This document shows positions 27,820 through 38,290 of a stretch of DNA of 64,000 bases, in pieces (position 1 is the first letter of the stretch; every line of letters starts with the position of its first letter). Source of the DNA: Halomonas campaniensis (lineage in GTDB: Bacteria > Pseudomonadota > Gammaproteobacteria > Pseudomonadales > Halomonadaceae). Position numbers and translations under genes: made by a program. Where the stretch lies: assembly GCF_002211105.1 (NCBI RefSeq), contig NZ_JPUA01000034.1, forward strand, positions 194,682 through 258,681, in the 5' to 3' direction. The notes beneath the pieces are model-generated. The model ran no database searches. It was not told the origin of the DNA and saw only the letters and a list, made by a program, of their open reading frames with translations.

Positions 27820-30800
27820 ATGCGCTTAACGTCGATTCGCTTAGTCGGGTTTAAATCCTTTGTGGATCCGGTCACGGTGCCTTTCGATGGCAATATGACC
27901 GCCATCGTGGGCCCCAACGGCTGTGGTAAATCCAATATTATTGACGCCGTTCGCTGGGTCATGGGGGAGTCCTCCGCCAAAACCCTGCGCGGCGAATCCA
28001 TGGCCGACGTTATCTTTAACGGCTCCACCGGCCGTAAACCGATCAGCCAGGCGTCCATAGAGCTCAAGTTCGATAACCGCGACGGCGGCATGGGCGGCGT
28101 TTACGCCCAGTACGCGGAAATTGCCGTTAAGCGTTTGGTCACCCGGGATGGGCAATCCAACTACTTCTTTAACGGCCAAAAATGCCGCCGCCGCGATATC
28201 GCCGACCTGTTTATGGGCACCGGCCTGGGGCCGCGCTCCTACGCGATTATCGGCCAGGGCATGATCTCGCGACTGATCGAAGCCCGCCCCGACGACCTGC
28301 GCTCGACGCTTGAAGAGGCCGCGGGTATCTCCAAGTACAAGGAGCGCCGCCGGGAAACCGAAAACCGCATGCGACGCACTCAGGAGAACCTGGAGCGTCT
28401 TGACGATATTCGCGAAGAGCTGGATAAACAGCTAGAGCGTCTCAAGCGTCAGGCCGAAGCCGCCAAACGCTATCAAGATCTCAAAGAACAGGAGTATCGG
28501 CTCAAGGGCGAGCTGGCGCTGCTGCGCGGGCGCGCCCTGCGTGCCGAGCAATCGCAGCAAGAGAGCCGCGTCCGCGAATTGGAAATAGCCGTTGAAAAAG
28601 ATGTTTTCGGCGTGCGCCAGTGCGAAACCCGCCTGGAGCAGGCCCGAGAGCAGCACGACGAGCTTTCTGAGGTGCTCGACCGCCACCAGCAGCAGTTCTT
28701 TGAAACCACTACGCGCATCGCCCGTTTAGAGCAGGATCAGGCCCACCGGCGCAGCCGTGAAACCCAGCTGGCCAGCGACATCGCCACGGCTCGGCGCGAA
28801 TTGGACGAGCAGCGCCGCGTTAGCGAAGGCGATCAGCAACGCTTAGCCGCCATTGACGAACGCTTTGACGATCTGCTCCCCGAGCATGAAGCGCTGGAGG
28901 AGCAGCTCGAAAGCCTGGAGCAGGCGCTGGCCGACGCTTCCCCCGCGCTGGAAGCCGCCGAGCAGCAGTGGGCCGATGCCGAAACCCGCTGGCGGGATGC
29001 CAGCCGCGATGCGGATCGCAGCCAGGATCAGCTGCGCGACCTTGAGCAACGTATTCAGCGTTTGCAGGCGGAAAATCAGCGCCGCCGTCAGCAGCGCAGC
29101 GAGGTAGCCGATCTCACCGCGCTGCGCGAAGAGCACGCCGTATGCCAGGCCCAGTTGACGGCGGCCGAGGAGCAGGCGGAAGGTTTTCAAACCCAGCGCG
29201 ATCAATGGCAGCAGCGCTACGGTGATGCTAAAGCAGCCTATCAGCAGGCCACTCAGGCGCGGGATAGTCAGCGCGCTGAACTCAGTCAGCGCCAGGGTGA
29301 GTTGGCCTCACTTCAAGCACTCATCGACGCTGCCTTGGTGGATCACGATCCTGCTATTGGCACGACCTTGGAAGCGCATGGCCTGGCGGATGCCCCGCAG
29401 CTGGGTGAAGTGCTGCAAGTCGAACCCGGTTGGGAAACGCTGGTCTCCTGGCTGCTCGCGCCCTGGCTCAATGCCCGCCTGGTGGATCGCCACCAACTGG
29501 CCGCTTTACCTGAAGCCCTAGCCACGGAGTGGCGGCTGATTGATCAAACACCGCCCGCCGCCTCAACTTCTGGCCAGCGTTTGGACAGTTTGGTCAAAGG
29601 CGCTGGTGCGTTGGGCGAATGGTTAGCAAGCATTCACTATACGCAAACGGCAGAAGAAGCGGAGGCGCAGGTAGCGCACCTTGCTCCCGGTGAAAGCGTG
29701 GTAAGCCAGGATGGCGTTTGGCTGGGCCGCGGCTGGCTGAACCAGCAGGCCAACGGTGAAGGCATTGATGGGCTGCTATTAACCCGCCGCCGCTTCGCCG
29801 AACTGACTGCCCAACGCGAAAGTGAAGAGGAAGCGCTGGCGCTCGCTGAAGCGCAGTGTGAAACCGCCAGTGAGAGCATTGAAACGCTGGAGCAGGCCCG
29901 TGAGCAGCAGGCCGAACAGGAGCGCGCCCACGCCGCCACCTTGCAACAGCTGGCGGTAAAAGAGCGCAGCCTGGCCCAGCGGCTGGAGCATCTTGAAAGT
30001 CGCGCCACTGAACTCGATGAAGAGCTCGCCCAGCTGCAAGAGGATGAAGCGGAGTTAGCGCTTACCATCGACGAGCAGCGCGCCCGCTGGCATGTGGCGA
30101 TGGAGCAGTTAGAGAGCGCGACGCAAGCGCGGGAAACCAGCGCCGAGCAGCGCAACCGGCAGCGTGAGGCACGTGATCAGCTAACCCAACAGCTCGCTCC
30201 GCTCAAAGCTCAGCAACAGGCGTTGGCGCTGGAGCGCGAACGCTTAAGCGCCGAGCGCGATAGCCTGCGTTCCCAGCAGGCGCGTTCGAGTGACTCTGAA
30301 GAGCGGCTCTCGCTGCGGATTGCCGAGCTGGAAGAGTCGCGGGAAATGCTGCTTGAGCCCGACGAACTGGCGGGAGAAGAGCTCGAGGAGCTGCTGCACC
30401 AGCGCGAGCAGCAGGAGGGGCGCTTAAATGCCACGAAACAGCAGGCTCAGGGGCTGGCAGAGCAGCTGCGCAACGATGAACTAGCCCGCCAGCAGCACGA
30501 GCGCAACCTGGAACAGAGCCGCGAGCAGCTACAGCAGCGGCGAATGGATGCCCAGGCGCTGGCACTCAAAGCCGCGACTCAGGACGAACAGCTGGCTGAA
30601 TTAGGACATAACGTCGAAACCCTCACCGAGCAACTGCCTCAGGAAGCCACTGAGACACGTTGGCAGGAGCGTCTGGAAAGCACCACCGACAAGATTCGCC
30701 GCCTGGGGGCGATCAACCTTGCTGCTATTGAAGAGTACGACCAGCAGGCCGAACGGCGTAACTATCTGGAAGCGCAGCATGCTGAGCTGACCGAAGCGCT

Positions 30801-31314
30801 GGAAACCCTTGAACGGGCAATTAAGCGCATCGATCAGGAGACCCGCGTACGTTTCCGGGAAACCTTTGATCAGGTGAACACTGGGCTACAAACCCTTTTC
30901 CCGCGGGTATTTGGTGGCGGTGCCGCCTGGTTAACGCTAACCGGCGATGACCTGTTGGAAACCGGCGTGGCGATTATGGCCCGCCCGCCGGGTAAGAAAA
31001 ACAGCACCATTCATCTGCTCTCGGGCGGCGAGAAGGCGCTCACCGCGCTGTCGCTGGTATTCGCGATCTTTCAGCTTAATCCCGCGCCGTTCTGTATGCT
31101 GGATGAGGTGGATGCCCCCTTGGACGACGCCAACGTGGGCCGCTATGCCCGGTTAGTGAAAGAGATGTCTGAAAACGTTCAGTTTATCTACATCACCCAC
31201 AATAAAATCGCCATGGAAGCCGCCGAGCGCCTGATGGGGGTCACCATGCAAGAGCCCGGCGTCTCGCGGTTAGTCTCGGTAGGTATTGAAGAGGCGGCAG
31301 CGTTGGTTGATTAA
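27820..31314 (+). CDS. smc: Chromosome segregation protein SMC
   Basis: An 1164-residue structural-maintenance-of-chromosomes ATPase that compacts DNA with ScpA/ScpB. The N-terminal head has Walker A in VGPNGCGKSNIIDAVRW and the Q-loop region. Long coiled-coil arms run about 170-480 and 660-1000. The hinge lies around 500-640. The C-terminal head has LLSGGEKALTALSLVFA and Walker B FCMLDEVDAPLDDAN. An SMC rather than MukB system sets this lineage apart from the enterics. In Pseudomonas smc is followed by zipA and ligA. Here two foreign-looking genes come between. Confidence 0.97.
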   Translation: MRLTSIRLVGFKSFVDPVTVPFDGNMTAIVGPNGCGKSNIIDAVRWVMGESSAKTLRGESMADVIFNGSTGRKPISQASIELKFDNRDGGMGGVYAQYAEIAVKRLVTRDGQSNYFFNGQKCRRRDIADLFMGTGLGPRSYAIIGQGMISRLIEARPDDLRSTLEEAAGISKYKERRRETENRMRRTQENLERLDDIREELDKQLERLKRQAEAAKRYQDLKEQEYRLKGELALLRGRALRAEQSQQESRVRELEIAVEKDVFGVRQCETRLEQAREQHDELSEVLDRHQQQFFETTTRIARLEQDQAHRRSRETQLASDIATARRELDEQRRVSEGDQQRLAAIDERFDDLLPEHEALEEQLESLEQALADASPALEAAEQQWADAETRWRDASRDADRSQDQLRDLEQRIQRLQAENQRRRQQRSEVADLTALREEHAVCQAQLTAAEEQAEGFQTQRDQWQQRYGDAKAAYQQATQARDSQRAELSQRQGELASLQALIDAALVDHDPAIGTTLEAHGLADAPQLGEVLQVEPGWETLVSWLLAPWLNARLVDRHQLAALPEALATEWRLIDQTPPAASTSGQRLDSLVKGAGALGEWLASIHYTQTAEEAEAQVAHLAPGESVVSQDGVWLGRGWLNQQANGEGIDGLLLTRRRFAELTAQRESEEEALALAEAQCETASESIETLEQAREQQAEQERAHAATLQQLAVKERSLAQRLEHLESRATELDEELAQLQEDEAELALTIDEQRARWHVAMEQLESATQARETSAEQRNRQREARDQLTQQLAPLKAQQQALALERERLSAERDSLRSQQARSSDSEERLSLRIAELEESREMLLEPDELAGEELEELLHQREQQEGRLNATKQQAQGLAEQLRNDELARQQHERNLEQSREQLQQRRMDAQALALKAATQDEQLAELGHNVETLTEQLPQEATETRWQERLESTTDKIRRLGAINLAAIEEYDQQAERRNYLEAQHAELTEALETLERAIKRIDQETRVRFRETFDQVNTGLQTLFPRVFGGGAAWLTLTGDDLLETGVAIMARPPGKKNSTIHLLSGGEKALTALSLVFAIFQLNPAPFCMLDEVDAPLDDANVGRYARLVKEMSENVQFIYITHNKIAMEAAERLMGVTMQEPGVSRLVSVGIEEAAALVD

Positions 31315-31326
31315 GCCCCTTCGTCT

Positions 31327-32496
31327 TTAACCTTCACCAAGCTCGCGCATTACCGCATAAAGCGTCGACTTCGCTTCAAAGCCCACGCCGGGAATATCGG
31401 GCAGCCCCACATAGCCATTCTCCACTCGAATACCATCCGCAAAGCCGCCAAAGGGCTGGAAAACGTCCGGGTAGGATTCGTTGCCGCCTAGCTGTAAACC
31501 CGCGGCAATATTCAGCGACATCTGGTGGCCGCCGTGGGGAACCACGCGGCGCGATGACCAGTCAAGCTCATCCATCACTTCTAGGGTACGCATATACTCC
31601 ACTAAGCCGTAGGAGAGTGCGCAATCAAACTGCACATAGTCGCGGTCGGCACGCATACCACCGTGGCGGAGCAAGTTGCGCGCATCCTGATGTGAGAACA
31701 GGTTCTCACCGGTGGCCATAGGCAGCTCGTAGTGGTTGGCAAGCTCTGCTTGAAGGGCATAGTCGAGTGGGTCGCCAGCCTCCTCGTACCAGAACAGCTT
31801 GTAGGGCTTTAGCGCTTCGGCGTAGGCGATAGCGGTGGCTTGGTCAAAACGACCATTGGCGTCCACGGCTAAGCGACTACCATCACCAACGACCTTGATG
31901 ACCGCTTCGATTCGGCGTAGATCCTCTTCTAACGATGCAGCACCGATTTTCATTTTGACCACACTATAGCCACGATCCAAGTAACTGCGCATTTCATCCT
32001 GTAGTTTGCTGTGATCCTTGCCAGGGTAGTAATAGCCGCCTGCCGCATAGACCCACACTTTGTCGTCTGTCTGGCCATTACGGTAACGATCAGCCAGCAG
32101 CCGATAGAGTGGCTTACCTTCAATTTTGGCTACCGCATCCCAAACGGCCATGTCGATTGTGCCTACCGCTACGGAGCGCTCACCGTGGCCACCGGGCTTT
32201 TCATTGGTCATTAAGGTTTTCCAGATCGCAAAGGGATCAAGATTGTTATTCGCTTGATCAATAAGGCTTTCAGGGTCGGCTTCGCTAATACGGTCAAAAA
32301 AACGCTCGCGCATCAGCGCACCCTGTCCATAGCGGCCGTTAGAATTAAACCCGTAGCCAATCACAGGCTTACCGTCACGGATCACATCCGTGACCACGGC
32401 AACAAGTGAGCAGGTCATTTTGGAAAAATCGATATAGGCATTGGCAATGGGCGAAGCGATAGAAACGGTTTTCTCGCGAATTTCAACGATGCGCAT
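31327..32496 (-). CDS. tarD: D-tartrate dehydratase-like enolase-superfamily enzyme
   Basis: A 389-residue enzyme of the mandelate racemase subgroup. Expected metal and acid-base residues are in place: the KMKIG motif (Lys181, Lys183), VDAN (Asp212), EEAGD (Glu238), GEN (Glu264) and PHGGHQ (His321). Each is one position off the residue numbers I recall for Bradyrhizobium D-tartrate dehydratase (TarD), which is also 389 residues, so the specific call is good but unproven. It would convert D-tartrate to oxaloacetate, which fits the oxaloacetate decarboxylase elsewhere. The start at 32496 (MRIVEIREK) has AGGAGCACACC upstream. A divergent LysR regulator sits beside it. Confidence 0.82.
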   Translation of the reverse strand: MRIVEIREKTVSIASPIANAYIDFSKMTCSLVAVVTDVIRDGKPVIGYGFNSNGRYGQGALMRERFFDRISEADPESLIDQANNNLDPFAIWKTLMTNEKPGGHGERSVAVGTIDMAVWDAVAKIEGKPLYRLLADRYRNGQTDDKVWVYAAGGYYYPGKDHSKLQDEMRSYLDRGYSVVKMKIGAASLEEDLRRIEAVIKVVGDGSRLAVDANGRFDQATAIAYAEALKPYKLFWYEEAGDPLDYALQAELANHYELPMATGENLFSHQDARNLLRHGGMRADRDYVQFDCALSYGLVEYMRTLEVMDELDWSSRRVVPHGGHQMSLNIAAGLQLGGNESYPDVFQPFGGFADGIRVENGYVGLPDIPGVGFEAKSTLYAVMRELGEG

Positions 32497-32594
32497 GGTG
32501 TGCTCCTGAGTGGTGAACAGCTCCACATTAAGCGTGACAATACAGCGCGACCAATGCTATTACTGCGCTACCCCATGCTGAAACGGCATTGCTC

Positions 32595-33485
32595 ATGGAA
32601 CTTGTTTGGCTCGAAGATTTTATCGCCCTGGCAGAACACGGCAGTTTCGTACGGGCAGCAGAAGCGCGACATATCACACAGCCAGCGTTCAGCCGCCGCA
32701 TTCGCTCGTTAGAGCAGTGGATGGGGGTCAGCCTATTTATACGGACACCCCAGGGCACCACGCTTACCGAAGCTGGTAGTCATATTCAAGCCAGAGCGTT
32801 TGAAGCGACAAATCGCCTGTATCGACTGCGCGAAGAAGCACAAGAGGTGGCCGGTAAAGCGGCAAAGACCCTTCAGTTCGCCGCCACTCATTCGCTCTCT
32901 TTTACCTTTTTTCCGCGCTGGATTCGCCAAGCCGAGAATGGCGCGCCGATTGAAACGATCCAACTTCACTCAGACAGCATGCAGGGCTGCGAGCAACTTT
33001 TGGTGCGTGGCGAGGTGCCATTTTTGCTCTGTCATCGCCATCCTGAGGTGCCTTCGCCATTGACCCAGGAGCACTTTGTGAGTCAAAACGTGGGCGACGA
33101 CATCCTGATAGCGCTAGTCGCCCGCTCGTTACTGGAGAGCAACCCTGCCAACCAATTGCCTTATTTGGCCTATACGGAAGCGTCGGGCCTTGGGCGCATT
33201 GTGGCTCACCGTTTATACGACAATGGCGAGGTGTTAGCGCTTAAAGCACAGTTTAGTAGCCACCTGGCCGCCGTATTGATGTCGATGGCATTAGAGGGGA
33301 AAGGAGTAGCTTGGTTGCCAAAAAGCCTTGCAGAGCAAGAAATTAGCGATGGCCGATTGGTGCGGGCGTTTGATGAAAGCTGGGATATCCCGTTGCAAAT
33401 CCATCTCGTGAGGCCAGTAGCCCCATTAAGCGTTGCGGCCGAAAACTTCTGGGCGCGAGTAACAGATCAGCGTGAACGCGATTAA
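32595..33485 (+). CDS. LysR-family transcriptional regulator
   Basis: 296 residues. The N-terminal winged helix-turn-helix (LEDFIALAEHGSFVRAAEARHITQPAFSRRIRSLEQWMG) is standard LysR. A periplasmic-binding-protein-like effector domain fills the rest. It is divergent from the tartrate dehydratase gene with 98 bp between the two starts, so it probably controls that gene in response to a related acid. The ATG at 32595 is chosen over an in-frame TTG two codons upstream. Confidence 0.92.
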   Translation: MELVWLEDFIALAEHGSFVRAAEARHITQPAFSRRIRSLEQWMGVSLFIRTPQGTTLTEAGSHIQARAFEATNRLYRLREEAQEVAGKAAKTLQFAATHSLSFTFFPRWIRQAENGAPIETIQLHSDSMQGCEQLLVRGEVPFLLCHRHPEVPSPLTQEHFVSQNVGDDILIALVARSLLESNPANQLPYLAYTEASGLGRIVAHRLYDNGEVLALKAQFSSHLAAVLMSMALEGKGVAWLPKSLAEQEISDGRLVRAFDESWDIPLQIHLVRPVAPLSVAAENFWARVTDQRERD

Positions 33486-33925
33486 CATTGAGAGATTGAT
33501 GCTAGGCTAAAAGCGTAAAAAAATATCCCCAAGCCTCCAACTTAACTATATTACCCTTAGTAATAGAGCGCTTGGGATGGTTAAACGGCTTATAGAGAAA
33601 ATATGCACTGGTAGGTGAGTTGGTTGTCAAAACGGCTTTTCTTGCTTCCAGGATTCCTTTATAAAGCTATTTATAGATGTTAGATCAAATGATCGTGGCA
33701 CTTTTGTTTGAAGTTAAGGTCGAAATTTCTCGCCTTAAGGCGTCTCAAAATTTTCCAAGCCGTGAAAATCGCGTTAAATGCAGCAAAAATTGGCCATTTT
33801 CACTATAATCGCGCTATGCTTGGTGGCAAGCACTTATTAAATAGCAGTTACAGTTATCAAATTCAGGCATGCCTTTTTAGACCCTGTGCCTTAGCAAACG
33901 GCAAGACGACCATGGAACGTTCGAC
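33486..33925. other. 440-bp non-coding region before zipA
   Basis: This stretch is more AT-rich than its flanks and holds no supportable gene. An imperfect inverted repeat (CCCAAGC near 33529, GCTTGGG near 33570) may be a terminator-like fold after the LysR gene. A perfect TATAAT at 33804-33809 is the likely zipA -10 box, without a good -35. The region between smc and zipA is the junction where the tartrate pair was added. Confidence 0.5.
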
Positions 33926-35830
33926 ATGGAACTAAGAGAGTGGCTAATCATATTAGGGCTGGCGTTGGTATCGCTCATCGTTATTGACGGTGCGCGAAGG
34001 CTTCAACGTCAGCGACGTGTACCCCGTCTGGATCAGGCGGAGAAAGATCTTTCCGGCAGTTCGCTAGATGATCCCGAAGAGGCTGCTAAAGCCGCGGAGA
34101 TCAATTGGGAACTTCCTAATGGCGGTGCTCGAGTTGTTAAACCCGCAGACTATAGTGGCTTAGGTAATAAACCAAAGTTAGAACGTCAAGAGCACCCTGG
34201 GCCCTCTAGGGTGCTTTCTGAGTTTAGACGTTCGGCCTCTGCTAAAGCGGCAAAACGCAAAGCAGATAAGGCAGAGAAACGGGATAGAGCCGGATCAGTT
34301 GCAAAACCAGCGCCAAGTGTTGCCGTTAATAGTGCTGCTGCTAAGACAGCCGCTAAACCGGAGGTTAAGGCAGAGCAGCCAGTGGCTTCTACCTCGGCTA
34401 CTTCTACCGCTGTGCCGACTGAACATGAGCGTCGCGAACCCAGTATCTCCATGACGGACTCTTTGCAAAATGAGTCTTTGCAAACTGAAACGTTGCAACC
34501 CAAGGCGGCTATATCTTCGCAGCCGGATCCATCTTCGCAACCAGATCCATCTTCACAATCGGAATCCTACACCGAGCAGCCTGCTTATTCTGCTGCTGCC
34601 ACGCCAAGTCCGTCAGTGGCAGAAATGAATGCTGAAGAGCCTCACTCTGTCGCTGCGGAGAAGCCACCGTTTACCGCTAACGAAACCGCTGTCAGTGAAA
34701 CGGCCGCCAGTGAAGCCAATAGTGAAATGGCGCTGCCACGCTCCGAGCAAGAGCCTGTACTGCGGGTAGAGCCTGAAGACGCGGTATTTGCCAAACATGC
34801 CAATCAGCACTCATCACCTAAACGGCGTCAACTGCGCTCTGATACAGTGGGCGAATACGACGAGTTGGACGATGATGAAGTTGATGAGTATCGCCTGGTC
34901 GACTTTGAAGGTATGGGGCGCTCGCTAAAACGTCGTTTGATTGCGCGGCGTAAAGAGAAACAGCGTAAGAAAGCTGAGAAAGCGGTGCGTGATCAAGCCT
35001 TGGCCAAGCAGAAGGCCGAACGCAAAGCGCTGGAAGCAGAGCAGAAGCGTGAAGCCAAAGAGGCCGCTGAAGCAGAGCGCGCCCGCCTCGCTCAAGAGCA
35101 GGCCCTAGCTCGTGAAGAACGAAATCGTGAAGCAGCGGCGGCCAGTGCGGCCGCTGCAGATAGGCTCGCTGCCCAGCAGCGTGCTGTCGATGAAGAAGCG
35201 CTTCGCTATGAAGGCAGTGAGTATGCCGCCCACGAAGAGGGTTTTGAAGAGAGCTTTGGCGTTGATGACCGCCACGCTGAAAGCGAGCTTGGAGTGAATG
35301 AGAGTGTCCGCATACATCCAACGCTGGAAAAAGCCCTGCGCCACGATGTAAGCGGTGAACACGCCAAGGAAACGCTTTCCAATGCTGAAGAAGTCGTTGT
35401 CATTAGCGTTCTCTCTAGAGACCCCGAAGGTTTCGACGGTACCAAACTGCTGGAACTGATGATGGTTTGCGGGTTGCGCTACAGTAGTGCAATGGGTGTT
35501 TTCCACCGCTTTGAAACCGAGAGTGATGATAGCGAACTGCAGTTCTCGATGGTCAACGTGGTGAAACCAGGCACTTTCCCCATCGAAGAGATGGGTGAGT
35601 TTATGACCCCTGGTATCACGCTGCTGATGCCGCTACCCGGCGCTATTGATAGCTCAGCCGCCTTTGAGGCGATGGTAGAAACCGCCATGGTCGTGGTTCG
35701 CCATATGGGCGGAGAGCTTAAAGACGAAAACCGTAGTGTGATGACCGCACAAACAATCGAATTCGCCCGCCAGCGAGTGCGAGAGTTTGAGCGTCGCCAT
35801 AGGCTACATCGTCAGATGCAAGCGCGCTAA
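33926..35830 (+). CDS. zipA: Cell division protein ZipA, unusually long
   Basis: 634 residues, nearly twice E. coli ZipA (about 330). It tethers FtsZ to the membrane at the division site. The N-terminal anchor is LREWLIILGLALVSLIVID. A very long linker follows, with an Ala/Ser/Thr/Pro part that includes short repeats (SSQPDP three times, SLQxE), an acidic DELDDDEVDEY patch near 315, and a highly charged Lys/Glu/Ala helix at about 335-425. The C-terminal FtsZ-binding domain (VVVISVLSRDPEGFDG to the end, about 490-630) is complete. ligA follows, as expected for zipA. Confidence 0.94.
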   Translation: MELREWLIILGLALVSLIVIDGARRLQRQRRVPRLDQAEKDLSGSSLDDPEEAAKAAEINWELPNGGARVVKPADYSGLGNKPKLERQEHPGPSRVLSEFRRSASAKAAKRKADKAEKRDRAGSVAKPAPSVAVNSAAAKTAAKPEVKAEQPVASTSATSTAVPTEHERREPSISMTDSLQNESLQTETLQPKAAISSQPDPSSQPDPSSQSESYTEQPAYSAAATPSPSVAEMNAEEPHSVAAEKPPFTANETAVSETAASEANSEMALPRSEQEPVLRVEPEDAVFAKHANQHSSPKRRQLRSDTVGEYDELDDDEVDEYRLVDFEGMGRSLKRRLIARRKEKQRKKAEKAVRDQALAKQKAERKALEAEQKREAKEAAEAERARLAQEQALAREERNREAAAASAAAADRLAAQQRAVDEEALRYEGSEYAAHEEGFEESFGVDDRHAESELGVNESVRIHPTLEKALRHDVSGEHAKETLSNAEEVVVISVLSRDPEGFDGTKLLELMMVCGLRYSSAMGVFHRFETESDDSELQFSMVNVVKPGTFPIEEMGEFMTPGITLLMPLPGAIDSSAAFEAMVETAMVVVRHMGGELKDENRSVMTAQTIEFARQRVREFERRHRLHRQMQAR

Positions 35831-35868
35831 ACGTCGACCATTAACTGACGACGCATCAGTTGCTGCGT

Positions 35869-38005
<2,137 letters not shown>

Positions 38006-38006
<1 letters not shown>

Positions 38007-38281
38007 TGAGCCGTTTTATTGAAGTACCTGCCCGAATGCTGCCACCGGACACCCTCAATGCCCTGCTGGAGGCGTTTGTGACCCGCCAGGGCTACGATAC
38101 CACTGACACCACGGGCGAGGGCATGCACGGCTGGGTAGTTGAGCTGAAAAAGCAGCTTGAGCGCAATGAGCTGATTATCGCCCACGACCTTGAGCTAGAA
38201 ATGACCGAAGTGATGACCCTGGCTCAGTGGCGTTCGTTTGGCCGCGATATCGCCGACGACGAGGAAGAGGGCGATATTTAA
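38006..38281 (+). CDS. yheU: YheU family protein (UPF0270)
   Basis: A 91-residue protein resembling YheU: IEVPARMLPPDTLNALLEAFVTRQG near the start and LKKQLERNELIIAHDLELE later. The function is unknown. The family average is about 72 residues. The extra part is an acidic tail (DDEEEGD) and a short insertion. The start at 38006 overlaps the ligA stop (TAATG), so the gene is translationally coupled to ligA. Confidence 0.85.
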
Positions 38282-38290
38282 GCCTTTCCT

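Noticed and set aside
33708..33935. Plus-strand frame of 75 codons before zipA
   Set aside because: It spans the likely zipA promoter, overlaps the zipA start and has no resemblance to a protein family.
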